DNA from: Solenopsis invicta
Lineage: Eukaryota > Arthropoda > Insecta > Hymenoptera > Formicidae
Length of the DNA stretch: 64,000 bases
Assembly (NCBI RefSeq): GCF_016802725.1
Contig: NC_052673.1
Coordinates: forward strand, 9,869,037-9,933,036
Direction: 5' to 3'
The notes beneath the pieces are model-generated. The model was given only the letters and a program-made list of their open reading frames with translations. It did no database searches and had not been told where the DNA came from. The number at the start of each line of letters is the position of its first letter. Positions within the stretch are counted from its first letter, which is position 1. Positions 1-14,846 of this stretch are shown piece after piece. Position numbers and translations under genes: made by a program.

Positions 1-1214
1 GCTGCTCTTGATTATCGTGGCCGCGATTTTTCCTCGATAACGCGGAGTCAAGAATCTTGCGCTGCCCACCTGTTTGCCTCTATCGAAGCCTCACTAGTCT
101 ACTTCAACGCATCGCATACCGCATGCATGCGTGGTCGATATATGCTCTTCGCCGACGTGCAATACGCGCCTGCAATGCGCGGTCGCAATCGCGCGTTGCG
201 ACTGCACAGTTGCGCTATCGCCGACCGGGGCCTTTTATCGCTCGGTTCAACGGGTAAATAATGACGCCCGCGTGCTTTGCGATTTATGGCGAATCAAACG
301 AATGTTACATAAAGGAAGAGACGGTATATATTTGTATGCAATGCGAACGTAAAAGGCTCTGCACGCGCAACGATTATTCTCGTTGTCGCTCAGCACTTGG
401 CTTTAATTTCAATTGTTATTAATTTACTGTTTATTTAATTTTGAACGCTTTTTTTTATTAGGAAAAAGTGAGAGAAACGACACCTCGAATAAAATTTTTT
501 TTAAAGATTTAATTCAATTTTAACATTAAATGTTTTCAATGTTAATGCATTCACCGTGTATGAAATATGTTAGGTGTTACTTTTAGGTGTTACTTTTACG
601 GTCTGAAATTGCTCAACGCAGCTGAACACGCATAACTTTCGCGGATCGCTCCGAGGTTCGCGACGGTTTATGTATTTTATTAAGACGTAGCCCGTGTCAG
701 ATTTAAAGTCACGCATTAATATTGTTACTTAAGTACTCAGTGCGTATCGCGAAGTCACGTCGGTGTTTTTGTTACGATGTTAATCGGGCCGTAACACTTT
801 ACGAGTGACGTAACCAACCTTCATCCGCGCGATCGCGCGGTCAGTACTCTCGCGCGTCAGGTTAATGGGCGAAAAAGTGGAACCGCGCCGAGGCCCTCGC
901 GCGAGAGAGGTCCGATCGTATTTTCGTTTCATTAAAATGCACATCCGCCCAGACACTCGGTTATCCAGCGTAGCGCAGCTTATTATTTATCAAGGCTCTC
1001 TGGCGCCTCTGGAGAGATAAAGGCAAACCATCTGTTAATTATTTCACGACGAAATTTATTTACGGACAACGTGCGAGTCAACGTGAGAAGATAAGGATCG
1101 CCTATCGCATCTATGTTTAATTAATAACATGATTTGCAAAATGTACTGAGCTACATTTATAGTTTAAAACGCGAAAAACTGCTCTTCTGTCTGTCTCTTT
1201 CTCTCTCTTTCTCC

Positions 1215-1246
<32 letters not shown>

Positions 1247-4200
1247 AACAAAAGCGTGCATGGACATGCAAGAACTTTAGAGCAGTTCGATAAGACGATG
1301 CCTCGCGCTCTCGTGTTCGACACGTTTCTCTCGGCGTCACGATAGATACGGTCGATTTATACTTACGAGGTGGAAAATAATTAGATGCGAGGATCGATAA
1401 ATGTTCGAAAGTGGCAAACGTGTTGAATTGAAAAGCGCCAGGGATCGAACTCTATTGAGGATGCTTCATTTATTGCGCAGCTGTTGAAGAAAATTGTTAA
1501 AACTTTCTTATGAAACGATGATCGAATGACAAACAAATTTTTATCATCCAAAGTAGTACTTTTGATAACTAAGATTAATATGAGCACTTATTATTTAAAA
1601 ATAATTTTTTGATGTCATGGAATTAAAAATTTTTTGATCAATTAAATAGAATTTAAAGTTAAACTACACTGGTGCAAAAGAGCATAAATATATAGAACAG
1701 AAGTAGAGCGTACTCACCTACGAAGTCTTTTAAAGTGCATGAATTTTTTTTTTAAGACTTGGTTATGAAAATTTCTAGAAGAATTAAAATAATTAAATAG
1801 AATTAAAATATGGAGCTAAAATTTTTTTCACAATTTTTGTATTCTGTAAACGATTTCATTTTCATTACTTCAATACAAGAACCAATATCGTCGATGTAAG
1901 TAATACGTAATGCAATTGTATGGAAGCTGAAGGTCAGCAGTTTATTCCGTCACCTATTGTAATGACTCATCTTATTATTTGTGACAGATAATTCATTGCA
2001 TTGATCAGCACGTATTGCCGATATTCACGTAGCAATTAAGTCGAAAAATAAGTTATTAGAAAGGTACGTGCCGCGTGTATTCCAGTTACAATCAACTGAA
2101 GAGCCTTGCTTCTTACATGGTTTTATGCACAGGTTATACGTTGACTTTTCTTATTAAATTAGAACGCGCTCGAGCGGGAATGTCTCCAGGCATCCTCGTA
2201 ACTTGTAAGTTGTCTATAACTTTCCTTCCTTGTTCCGCGATAAATAATTCCTCGCTTCGATCACACCTCCGCCACGTGTCCGAGAATGTGGCCTGACATA
2301 CTAAAAGCGAAACAGAAAATAACAAAATGCTGGAGAGAAATAGCAGAGGTGTTTGAAAATTGATAGAAACATTGATAAGAAAAGAATGCAGGACATGGAA
2401 TACCTTAGGAAAAAAAAAAATTATTAAAGTAAGCAGCTTGAGATATAAGTATGATAAATGTTTGAAAAAGTTATATGATAAATATTTATTTAAAAAATAA
2501 ATAAATAATTGTAAAGAAGCATTTATCATGCATTCCATTTTATCATGTGTATTTTGTCTATAAAGCTACAAAGAAACTATTAAAGAAGAAATGTTGAATA
2601 AATAAAGATAGGCAGAAAGGTATATAAAGACATCAAGGATGTATCGTACCATTTTGTCATGCCTTAGCTAGAAACGAAACGGTAGACTAAAAGTTGCGAA
2701 TGAAAGTAGGGAGGATAAAAAATGGGAAGAGGCCGAGAGACACGTATATAAGCATATCACTCTATCACCGCTTTCCTCACGGGGTAACCAGGCAAGACGA
2801 TGTGATCGGATTATAGCTCGCGGACACGCTTAACGCCCGGCGAAAATTTATGCCGGCACCGCATCGGTATCGGTACGACATTTGCAAATAATTATGCGGG
2901 TCACTCTTGAGATTATGTAAGCGAAGTGCTCTCTCGTTCTCGCTCCTGCGGGCTCATTCTCTATAGTGTCGAGAGAGACAATTTCTCGCTTACGATAGCG
3001 CTAAATTCTCCAGCCGGACCATACGTGGACCGTGAAGGAAAAATATATTAGTGATTCGCGCGCTTTCCAAGATATATATTATCGCGCCAACTTTCCCTCT
3101 GCACTAGGGATTAAATAATTTTCTATAAAATATATACGTGCGCCATATTTTCGTTTTAAGATTTCCGACCAGTTTTAAGTACGAGTAATCTGCAGAATGT
3201 ACTGAGCCAAGTAATTGTGATAATTTCTTTTGAATGTGTAAAAGAATTTATGATTTACTATAATTTGTGTTTGTAGTTGTGTCAAATATAAATTTAAATC
3301 TGATAATTATGAATAAATAAATTATAAAAATTACTATTAAAATATTTTATTGATATAAATATTGAATATTATTATAATTAAATATTATTTAAATATTAAT
3401 TGAATATTTTTAAATATTTTAAATTTTGCATTGTTAAGTGATAGTACGTTAATTAAAAGTAAACGAATATATTAAATATAATAAATATAAAAAAATAAAA
3501 ATAATCTTATAAAACATTATTCTCTTAATATAGGTATACATATATTCAAAATTGTACCGTATTAATATTACTCAAAGTATAGTTATTTTATAGGATATTA
3601 AATATATTATACTATTGGCATTGGCAGGATTGTACGACCTTGGTACTTCGATAACGTTCGGCGATACATACATCATTGCGCGCCGTTTTATCATTCGCGC
3701 TTTGAGATTCGTGTTTAGCAGGTATCATCGCACAACGTTCTTTGCAATCTTTGCATCACCCGTCGAAACGCAATCGTGATAAGTTATACGAAGAGATGTC
3801 AAATATTTTCTACAAACTCTCGCTATTAACTTTTGCATTTAATTAATAACGTCTGCTATTAACGATTGTGAATGCATATATTAGCTTTTTATCAAAGCGA
3901 ATATATCATACGATTTATTTATCCTGTTTAAGAATTTGCTTGAAACGCAATAGATAGGAATGATAAATTACTTTATTTATACATACACGATAGATTATGT
4001 TTATTATTTTAGTTCGTGAGATTCGAAGATACCAAGTGAATTATAAAGTTTCGTATTTTCACGATTGCATGTTGATAAGATTTTATTGCAATGTACAATA
4101 ATAAAACGCATTGTATGCGATTAATATAAAAAAATATTGTACGATTATTTTATTGTAACACTCGCAATCGTGAGTGTTGTATGTAAATGCAATGAAAAAA

Positions 4201-4340
4201 TCTGATCAGGAGAAGAGGGTCTAGGAGACATTAGATGATAAAGAAACTATTATTAGGCAAAATTGTATGCATATTTATATAAATTTATTAAATTACCATG
4301 TAAGCATTAATAAACTCTCTTTCTCTCTGACAGTTATATC
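1..4340. other. No gene seen
   Basis: Mixed composition to 3100, then very AT-rich (3250-3610). ORFs here are short, and I see no credible exon apart from the CT microsatellite. Confidence 0.6.
1195..1246. repeat. CT-rich microsatellite
   Basis: A run of CTCTTTCTC units ends in uninterrupted (CT)n. Confidence 0.9.
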
Positions 4341-4495
4341 AATTTCAAAATTAAATATTTGTACTACAAACTAGTAAATCTCTATACATGTACGGTTTAT
4401 TTATATACCTATGTTCTCAACATGAAGTGTTTATAGAGATTTATTATGTTGGACTAGACTAAGACAGACTAGTACAAATATTTAATCTTGAAATT
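4341..4495. repeat. Inverted-repeat element, 25-bp arms
   Basis: AATTTCAAAATTAAATATTT-GTACT at 4341-4365 is mirrored at 4471-4495 with one mismatch. An inner pair AAATCTCTATA / TTTATAGAGATTTA extends the stem. No ORF. Confidence 0.65.
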
Positions 4496-4734
4496 CATGT
4501 AACTCGCTTTACATACTAATGATTATTAATGGCATTTATTCTTATAAGAAAAAGTTTTATTTCAATTTTTTGTAGCTTATTCTTGTTTTCTGATAATTTG
4601 ACTTTATAATACTCGAAACGTACATGCAGACATTTATTAATGAGATCTCTATCTCTGTACAAATACCTAATATTGCGAAATATTCCTTATTAATGCTGTC
4701 TTGTTTCACGAATATCTCTCACACGCACACATAC

Positions 4735-4735
<1 letters not shown>

Positions 4736-4768
<33 letters not shown>
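4736..4768. repeat. (CT)n microsatellite
   Basis: CTCTCTCTTT then (CT)n, preceded by a short CA-rich stretch. Confidence 0.9.
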
Positions 4769-5670
4769 CCGTTTCTCATAATTTATTCAGTATACTCTCG
4801 ATTGATCTCTAATCAAAATATGATTATTGAACTGTCTGCGTCTCAAGATTTAAAACTTTATTCTGAGTATGGCACCTGATATGTTTCTTGATACGTGATA
4901 CATGTAATGATAAATATGAGCTTCAGATCTTCGGGGAAAATATATATTTTTTAAACGTCTCTCACGTCATAATTGAATGATATCGTGAACTTCGAAGCTG
5001 AATCTTACATATAAACATATACTTTCGCCAGAGAAATTTGTCGTGAATCTTTGATGAGACCAATGTTGAGTCACCGGTACGTTATGCCGCGATAATGTGT
5101 CGCAATACATCAGCATTCAACGAGTTATCGGCGAACGAGCGGTATTTCTGCCGACGGTAATTACTCGCAAGCCCGGGCATCGTTACTCCTGGGATAGCAA
5201 TTAGCTCCACGCGCATGAACGATTTCTAATTGGTAGTCCATTAAGCGCGATAGATTATTATTTCTCTTCCTATTTTATCGAAATTGCGATACGCGGCTAG
5301 TTTACTCCCGGTTGATATGGATCAAGTACCGCAGAACGGTTAATTACTTATTAATTGGCCAAACAAAATGTCGTCGCCTTCGCGAAACTCGCTTCCGCGA
5401 GCAACAATCTTTTCAATAGCATAACACCGATCCAAAATAATTTCAACGAAATTTTGACTAATGGCATCCTGATTATTACATCCAAGATCCGATCGCCAGC
5501 TGCCACTGTTCTGCCCTGTTAGGGATCGTTGTACCTAATTAGATATGCTGATTGCGCGGCTCGACGTATCGAACGTGGCTTTCAGATTAATGCAGCATCC
5601 GCGTCAATGGCTATCGAAGATTCGTAATTAGCGATTACCGTTAAGTCTCCGGTCCGATAAACGAGAAAAG

Positions 5671-5723
5671 ATGAGATCGACTACGAGCGATCAGGAATTG
5701 GCCACGACATCGGGGATCAGGAA
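5671..5723 (+). CDS. Candidate first coding exon with strong donor
   Basis: An ATG in a purine context (GAAAAGATGAG) is followed by 17 codons (MRSTTSDQELATTSGIR) and a perfect donor core GAA|GTAAGTAT at 5724. The phase would be 2. Ser/Thr richness resembles the scaffold gene downstream, but 39 kb and a phase mismatch separate it from exon A, so intermediate exons would be needed. It may equally be chance. Confidence 0.15.
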
Positions 5724-6177
5724 GTAAGTATGCGCCGGGTTAACGAATAGCGGCCCTTCGGCGCTAAAAAAGTACGACCCGAGCGATGCGCATCGCTTAA
5801 AAAATAACGTCTTTGTGTATCTCAAGTTCTATGATACGAAAGTATTGTTGGTGAACGTTGCACTGTGCTTCCCACGATACAGCCTTGCGGCGTCTAATAA
5901 AAATTATATCGCCACGTGTGTGCAATGCGTAATAGCTTGTACGAAGATAATGTTGCTCTTTTAATAGTGCTTTTATTGCCTATTACGTTAAATTTATAGT
6001 ACGTTCTTCATTTTAAAGCTCTAACTGTGCTGTGGAGTAGTTAAAAATTAGAAACATTTTTCTAGTTCCTATAGAGCGCAATTCAAAAATGTTATTTTTT
6101 TTTTTAAGTAAAGAACTTCGACCGAAATGATGTAAAAGCACAGTGCAAACGAAATCCCCTCTCGATCATAGTTAGTG

Positions 6178-6407
6178 CTACACGGAAAGAACGAACGAGT
6201 TTGCTAAAGTATTTAAAAATTTAGCTAGATAATTTTGTTGAATCATTAAAATAATTATAATGGACGAGTAATGCTGCAAAAAGTTTTGACGTTTTAACGA
6301 CCAATTTGTGCGTTCTACATAATTATTTTGACAATCTAACAAAATTATTTTCAGATCTGTATCCGTCTAAAGCTTTAGATATTTTAGAAAAACTTTTTTC
6401 CATGTGA
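6178..6407. mobile_element. Degenerate MITE, CACGGAAA-end family, copy 1
   Basis: The ends are CTACACGGAAAGAA and TTTTTTCCATGTGA. Inner parts are also inverted (AATTTTGTTGAATCATTAAAATAATTAT against the complement of about 6315-6350). The central TGCTGCAAAAAGTTTTGACG recurs in modified form in the element at 7953-8200. Confidence 0.6.
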
Positions 6408-7869
6408 TGTTATTTATTGTGAGATTTTATTTACCTTTTTAAGTTTACGAAACTGCGCTGTGCGTCCAATAAATTGTTTGGTCTTAAAACACAGTTTTAA
6501 GTTGAACGAGTATTAGTAATATCACATTTGTTAAATTAAAAGTCAATTTTTTTTTATTTTATGCTTTTTTTAAATCGGAAAATTTAGAATAATAACGTAA
6601 GACAGAGAAAGAGAGAGAAAGAGAAAGTTATACTTCTATTTATATTCAAACGAATGATCCGATTTTATCTCTCGAGTATTTCTTAAATCGTAACGAGGCA
6701 ACCGAGTTCTGTCGGCTCAATAATGTTCAATCAAGCATAAGGAACCGTTGTGGCTGATTCGCCTACCGCAGACTTGTCTTCGTTTAATGAAATCGTTCCC
6801 CCTCGGAGAGCCGAATGCCCGCCATTATAATTCTATCTGGCTGCGAGAGAGCGGAGATTTCCGAATCGCCCGCGTCGATCGGGCCGCGTACGTCAAAGTG
6901 GGCGACGCGACGAGTTTCCAAAGTGCATTTCGCATTGATATGCGCATAATCGCCGCGGTAAGGAATGCGATCCGGCGGGGGCGAAACACGTGCGGAGATC
7001 GACTCGCGACCGCTACGCGTCCACACGCGCGCGTGCTCCGATTGATCGCGGCCGATCGATTGACCAGACCGATCGGTAATGGGTAGCCGTTATACCGGCT
7101 AGCCGAGTTCCAATCGGTCAATTTGTGGCACGATTCGCACGTTACCGTGTTACGAAACCGTGGAGAGGGATACAGGGAGGAGGCACTTAGGGTAGCCGTC
7201 GCGTCAGGGCGAGCGAGAGGAAGATCGTTGCTCTCGCTCGATGCGCCCGCGGCCGTAACTCGTCGTCGATCCCCGTAATCACGGACAGAGCATGGCCATT
7301 AGAATTATCGATAAGTATCGATATACTCTTGCGCACCGCGCAAGCGTCTCGGTTCCCGCGAGCACCACCTGCGAGGGCCGCGATTGCGCTCGTAACCGCG
7401 ACGGGAGGAGTCGCGTCGCCCGAGGAAACGACGCGGATTCGCGCGATATCAACTGATTCACGCTAAGCAACGCTGTGATTCACAAGCTCATTTCGTTTTC
7501 ATTGGAAAGTCACTCGGCCGTGAGGTGGTACGGCGGCAAATTAACTTCGCTCGTTTCACTTAGATAACTTCGTTCACCCGATAAAGTTGCGACTCGGCGA
7601 TCGTCCCGGGGTAGGGGGAGGGGAGGAGAGAAAAAAAATTCGTGGTAAACACGCAAATTACAGGATGCGCTAATGCTTCCCGTAAATTGGCACTCGTGGT
7701 TTTGCGGATGCCGTCATTTCTCCAGTCGCGCGTGCTATAATTTCACGCAACGTGCACTTTTGCGAAAATTGATTTAGATGAAATTTAATAAATTCATGAA
7801 TTTAAAACGACATGAGACTCGCGATAACGCAATTGCTCATTCCAATTTTACAAATATTTTTTTTACCAG

Positions 7870-7898
<29 letters not shown>
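7870..7898. repeat. (CT)n microsatellite
   Basis: An uninterrupted CT dinucleotide run. Confidence 0.95.
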
Positions 7899-7900
<2 letters not shown>

Positions 7901-7952
7901 ACATATTTCAATCTTTTATTTTTTTAATTCTATTTTATCGTAGTCAAAAGAA

Positions 7953-8200
7953 TGCACGGAAAGAATAATTTTACTGCAGTAATCTAAAAATTTACATAAA
8001 TACAGATCAGAAAATAATTTTATGTTGCACTGTTAAAATTATTCTGTAAGACATTCAAGCATAATGATACTGCTGCGAAAAGCTTCGACATTCAAGTACG
8101 ACAACCAAGTGAAACATCCAATACAATTTTTTTAAACAGTTCAACATAATTATTTTTAAATCCGTGTTTCAGCAAAATTGTTTTTTCCGCGTGAGCATGG
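7953..8200. mobile_element. Degenerate MITE, CACGGAAA-end family, copy 2
   Basis: The ends are GCACGGAAAGAATAATTTTA and TTGTTTTTTCCGCGTGAGC. The central TGCTGCGAAAAGCTTCGACA matches the centre of the 6178-6407 element, so the two are diverged copies of one family about 1.5 kb apart. Confidence 0.6.
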
Positions 8201-11200
8201 TTGTACGCGCGATATCTTTTATTATTAAGATCATATTACCATGCAAGTGAATAATTTAAATAATTTATAGAAGCCCTTGATAGGATTTATGTTACATGCG
8301 TAGTTGCGCAACGCTTTCCGGAATTTGTGTCTCGTAATTCCTCGAGAGGACATGTCTTCCCGTGGACAAAGATTCGTGGGAAGTTAGCTACTTACATCGA
8401 TAGAGGCGTTCATAATCGGATCAGCGACAAAGCAGCTTTAGAGAAGTTGATGCGTAAAATGTACGCGTTCGTGTCTGCGTGCCTGCAGCTTATCGCGTGC
8501 ACCGCGAAGAAGGAAAACCGTCTTGGGAAAAGGATGAGGTTTTCAAGGGAACGTGTTACATAACTAAATATGCAATTATGCAGATAAACGGGTACGCCGC
8601 TACTCATGAGTTACGAGTCTACATATCCGCGCGATGCTTTTTACGCCCAATAATTACCGCGGATAACGGTGCGTCTTGGAAACCGAAGCGTATGTTGGTT
8701 AAGCAGTGCCTATGACAATGCACAACCGGAGCGAGTTGAAAACCGAAGATATCGCGGCTCAAGTTAAGCACTTTACCACGAAGTTAATGCAGCGTCTTGC
8801 GGTCGACGTGCGCAGAGTGAATAAACGAGTAGGAATATATTAGAATTAATTTTAATAGAGTCATACATAGGTTTTCCTAAATATATTCTCTCTTTACAGA
8901 GATTGAATTTTTTTTTAACTTTAGAAACGTTTGTTGAAATTATGACTCTTCCAACCGCGAATATATTTGAATTCGATTAGAAAAGAAATAAAAATTTTCA
9001 AGTGACTTATTGAAATAAGATTAACATATTTTAGAAAGCTACACCCGGCGAGAATACAATTACATCGATTCGAGAATCTACGACTTAACTGAAAAAGTGC
9101 ACCGGGAGAAATGATTTTATAAATTCGACAAATATCGGTACAAATCACATTTGTTGTCACTATGTCGCCAGATATTTTTTTTACAAGTACTGGTATTTGT
9201 TAAATTAACAAAATCTTTCACTGGAAAGAGTCTTGTTGCATCATTTAAAAATCTTGTAGATTCAACCAATTCATCGGTTAAAAAACGGACAATCGGAAAT
9301 CTTATAGGAATTACAAAATTGTAATAAAATTTATCAATCCTTCCGATTATAATAACCAGACATTCTGCTTGATTTCAGAAACCATCGATCAAGTTTTGTT
9401 AATATATTTAATCGGAGTATTTTATTTTCTGTGTTTCTTTCGGCGTGACATATTTTTAAACGAGGGTTTTATTCCCGCGAAAATTAGAATTTTTCAATTT
9501 TGAAGGACAACGTTCGCGACATGATTCATTGATCGCCGCACGGCTGCGCGGCAATTTCACGCAAAGGCGTGCTTTGCATTTGCGAGTCTAAGATGGATAG
9601 TCGTTCGTAAAGACGGCAGACTCGATCAGTAAAGCCGGTGTAATTACGTCTATTAGCGTAATGCTGATTGTTTTGGTCGTGCTCGCCTTTTTTTCACGTT
9701 TACGCTCGTGCTTCGCCGGTGCACAAAGCGGCAGCGAGATACCTAACGATTAATACTCACTTTGAGCGATAATTATAGCCGCTTTTATTGAGAAAGGAAT
9801 TCACTTATGATGCTGGCTGCATTCTATTATTATAGTATACTCAGTATACTGTAACAATCGAGGATGCACCAGTCGTTGGAAAGAAAGGATCGCTTTAAGT
9901 TCCCTCATCATTTATCTCGTCGTCGTATATTATTCATAATGCTATTTAACAAATACGCTATTTCACTTTATTTTTATTATCAGATTACGGTTATCGCCTA
10001 CAAAACCTCAGTTAAATTTTAATGAAACAATTATATTATCCAATTAATTCTATGCACTTAGGTTATAGAGTGTCTAAAAATAAGCCCACGATTATCTTTA
10101 GTTTCCTTTAATATCATTATCTGTCGCTTATCTTTGTACGTTATCTTAATTCAGTTACAGTTTCTCAAGCCGTTAGCCGATTGTGGGATGCGTGCACAAT
10201 CTCGCTGTGCTGTTGATCGATTAACACTTTCCAATTTTTATCTCATCGCGGCGCGTTACCTCACGCGCTTGTCTCGTTGCATAAGGATAGACCGCTGTTT
10301 CTCGCGGAGCGTTTCCCACAGAACAGAAAGCATTATTCGCGACGTGATTTATTCCACGGGCCGAAAGGACGGAGCTTGCGGAAAAAAGCGGCTGTAAAGA
10401 GAAATGGTTTCTCAAAACGTCCCGAGGGTCGAAGCGGGCGGCCGGAGCGGCGAGCGCGGCGGGCAGTCACGCGCTCGCTCTCGGAAAACGCTTGCACGTC
10501 GCGAGCAGCGCGCATCGGGCCCGCGGGGCCCGTGTGGAGACCCAGCCGCGGTATGGCTAATTACTATCTAATTGCGCGCATTACTGAATACAACAACGGA
10601 CCGCGGCCGTTAAAGGCGGCCGCGACGACGCCCGGTATAAATGAGCCCTGACGGGATATAAATTCAGGGTTAAATACTGCATACAAAACGCAGTAAAGCC
10701 TCGGTTTACGAGCATCCGACAAGATCTCCCGCGTACGAATAGTACAGGGCCGCATCCCGGTTCCCGAAAATCTATGACCCTAAACGCTTCTGTGGAATAC
10801 GAGGACCCAAACCGCGCGTGTTAAAAAAAGCTTGAAAGATTAGTCTCTTTTCACACACTTTCACTTATTTATCAAGAATTTCTTTTCTGCCTTTTTCAAA
10901 GTAGTGTGTTTCTTTTATATATATATATATGAATCTTTTTTGTTATTAAATATAATATTTTTAAAAATAATCGTATATTTAATTTTTTTGAACTGGGACA
11001 AAAAATATCCGAGGATCAAATTTTTTTCACGCATAAATATTTATTGGTGCTTTCGAGGATGTCCGATAAAGTAACAATTTTTCTCTCCCCAATATTACAA
11101 AGTTTATTTCTCGTTTCCATATTTAAATTAGACAGCTGTTAAGACTTCGTGGACCTCAATCTTTTTTCGGGGCCGTACCCGTCAGGCACAGTTATTAATC

Positions 11201-14140
11201 CAACCCTGTTACGTGCGTTACGCGTTGTTTGTATACACGTGCATGCTGACGTCCGTACGTATGCACGTGTAACATTTCACGCACACGTGCGACCGTCCGC
11301 CTGAATATCGCACGTGGAATGTATTTGCGTGAATATTTTACTCGTGCGCGTACGCGAATGTGTACGCGCGACACGATTGCGAGTATATTGTAATTTAATT
11401 ATTAATTTAATTACGAAGCCTGTATTACGCGGCACGCACAACATAACGTCATTTTACAACGCTAACGGTACAGCGGTAGCACGAGAAAGATTGTTTAATA
11501 ACCCTACTGCCCCACTTTTCTTGACTGAAGCTCTACATAAATCTACGATTAATAAATAAAAAATAAGAGTGAATATAGTGTAGAACAAGATTGATATAAT
11601 TTTATAAGAATATCTGCATTTAATGTTAAATATTATAAATATTCCTGTCCGAATTTAAATATTTAATATTTCTATTTTATATTGATAAATGTAGACTGAA
11701 GATAAAGTTTCGAAATAGCTGTCAAATGTTGAGTAAAATAATATTAATTAAATAAATAATGTCATTTTTCGAAATACCTATTTAGTATTATCAAACAACA
11801 AACACAATTTACAAAATTTAGAAAAGTAAAATTATCTTTGATTATTCAATATTAGCCAAATATTTATTATTTTGCTCAATATTTGATAGTTATTATCAAA
11901 CTTTTTTTCAATAAGCATGTAATTATCAATGTAAAAAGGTATATTAAATATTTAGTTAATTTGATGGTTTATTACCAAATTCTTTTTTTAATATATGCAC
12001 ATATTTTTATGCTATATTTTTGTCTCCGCTCGAGAGAAGTAGTATCCGTGAACGGCCTGAAATATTACCGAGCAACACCTTCACAACAATGATTATTCAC
12101 GCTTTTAGAGGTGACTTGAGCAATTGCGCGGTTGTTGGTTGTGGTAATTGAGGAAACGCGGAATCAGTAATTGACACGAGAAGTACTTCTGTCGACGCAA
12201 GGAAAGAATTCTTGGCCTTGCCTGATGTCTTGCTTCGCCTCGACCTTTTTTTTTTCTCGCGTCTGACTGTTGCTCGGCGACTTATAATCCATGCTTAATA
12301 AGCGGTGCTTTTCAACGTAATTGGTCACACGTCTCAGCGTCAGTCATTGCATTGAGCAATGTTGGCGTTAATGAGAAATTTCGATCCGAGCAGCTGATAT
12401 GATGTTATTCCCTGATACTAATTAAACGAAAGAATTTTAGCCAAAAAGATCGACGAGTTTGTAATTTAAATATTTTATGCTGCGAGTTGTTCGTAATATT
12501 TCGTCCGCGAACATAAATATTGTCAAAAATTATAAGGAATTTTTAGATTAAAATTTGTCGCTTTAGTATTCACTCATATTTATCATTTCGACATTAATCA
12601 CAACCTTCATCTCCTACCTACGCCTTTCGTTTACACGTTGTAATTTTATTTTGGAAGCAAATACCCATAAACGAGTTAAAAATTGTGATTGCACTTATTG
12701 TTGTGAAAAAATCTCCATAGTTTTTATATTGTTCATTTTTTTATTTCTAAAATCAGTTGTTATATCAAAATTTTATTTTTAAAATCAGTTATTTTATTTA
12801 AAATATACTCTTTTTTTTTTTTATTTGGAAAATTGTGTAACACTTTTAGACATAATTTCATGTTGCTTTTATGGACAATACTTTTTTTTAAAATTACGTA
12901 TACATATATATATTTCCTTATTTTCTTCTTTGGAAGAAGAATACTTTAGATATTAAAGTTTGCTTACGACGCTCTTCTCTCACGAGTGTTTTTTTTTCTT
13001 CTTCGAAAGTGCAAGGTGCACAATTTGAATTTCAATCCCTCGGAGCGACGTGGTCGAATTGAACGTTAAATTATGAAAAATGGTTGCGCTGAACGGCGAG
13101 TCTGACGATCACCGATAATTAATACGGCAATCTGTTACCCCGTTGAGTAAACAGCATTAATGTCAACATTCTTGCGCCGCCAGCGACACGTTGATGTCAT
13201 CGAAACTGCTTTTTTCTCGCGATTACCGACTAGCTTATAACGCAACAGATCAAGGAGAGAATAATTATATTGTTGCATATCTTTACTGTGTTATACGATC
13301 CACGGAATACTCGCTTAATGTGGCACATTTATTTGCGACTTATTAAGATAGAAGATTAATGAACGATCATGACCTGAAATGATGCAACTCTCATGAGCGT
13401 TAGAAGACAGTAGGACTGAAAATACTAGCTAGAATAGGAAACGCCTGCTTTCCGGTTGGCGTGTTGCAACGGTCATTGAACGTGATAATGGGCACTTGCC
13501 GGAATGACACTTGACATCGCTCATTAAAAAATATTTGGTATCGTGCGCGAATACAAAGGCGAGCCGATAAAAATGTTGTGCGCGCAATCGAAATAGTCAT
13601 GCATACATTACAAGAGGGAAGCGCGGGATGATGCTGGAAAGAGTTTTATTAGATTCCGGGCTGTCTAATGGAATGCGATAGCGGTGATTTGTGAGTTCGG
13701 CCGTGATTTAAATAAGAAATCGGTTGCGGCGGGGTTCAGATCGCTCCGTATATGCGTCGCACACTCGGTTTAGTCGGCCGTTGACCCTTTCAACTGATTG
13801 TGAGGAATCGTTGCTCAGAATGTGCGCTCATACGTCGCACCCAGAACCGAGATGCGGCCAATCGAATCATCAACGATTACCAGTTAAGTATCGCGGTAAA
13901 CGCGCGATGAAAAAGAAAGTTGAGTGCACCGCATGCGTTTACGTCGGCGATTTAACTCTTTCGCCAGCTTGATTGGTACCTTAAAAATATGCTGTCTCAT
14001 GTATCATTTTGTGTACAATAATGAACTAATTAGACATTGGCTGAAATTTATGCTTTGGCATGCGTAGAAATTATTTTTGCTATAAAGATTTAAGTTACTT
14101 TCTTTTTGTTTATAAAACAACGGTTTTATAGCCGTGATAC
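8201..14140. other. No gene seen; one CpG-rich patch near 10.2-10.8 kb
   Basis: The overlapping Arg-rich ORFs on both strands at 10134-10755 arise from high CpG content. A short (TA)n lies near 10917. Nothing else is supportable. Confidence 0.6.
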
Positions 14141-14361
14141 ATGCGTTGAGAAAAAAATTTGTTGAGAAATTAAAATGTTCAGTCCGTGCGACTAAATATT
14201 GAGTTGGTTTAATTAATTTTTGGTTCAAAAATTTGAATGCTTGATTAGAATGAACTTATGCCTTTTTTGTGCAACCAAATATTTGTTGAATCAACTCGAT
14301 GTTGAGTTGGTCACATCAGACTAAATATTTTAAATTTTTAACAAATTTTGTTCTCAGTGTA
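14141..14361. mobile_element. MITE, GAGAAAAAA-end family B, copy 1
   Basis: The left end is GTTGAGAAAAAAATTTGTTG and the right end AACAAATTTTGTTCTCAGTG. The inner ACTAAATATTGAGTTGGTTT is shared with 29040-29259. It is palindromic overall with no ORF. Confidence 0.7.
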
Positions 14362-14846
14362 CTTTGACACAAATTTAACTCTAACAGTAATTTTATAAAT
14401 AAATTTATTTATAATATTTGAGAATCAATAAATGAACAGGAATCTAATATGCAATAAAAATTTTCATGATGGTGAATATTACAAAATATCTTTCAGCTTT
14501 TTTTTTTTACTAATACATTTTCTTTTAATTGTCAATAAATGCACATGCGAGGTGTATTTTGACTTTTGCCTGTGATCCATTTTATGCAGTAGATTTTATA
14601 AAGCGGGGGCCGAGAGTTCGCGAGGGGTCATATGGCACGGGTGCTAGCACAAAGGCAATATGATCCTTTCGCGGAGGATCCTGCAATGTAATCTTGTCGT
14701 GATTCTGTGTGGGAAGATCCTCACGCGGAGATCACCCTTCCTACTTTTTTTTCCTTCCCGTTCTCTTCCTTCCTCGTTTGCCTTTACCTTATGCCGCCTC
14801 GTCTAATAAAACGCATAATTAACTCCCTTTATAGTCGTATGATTTA

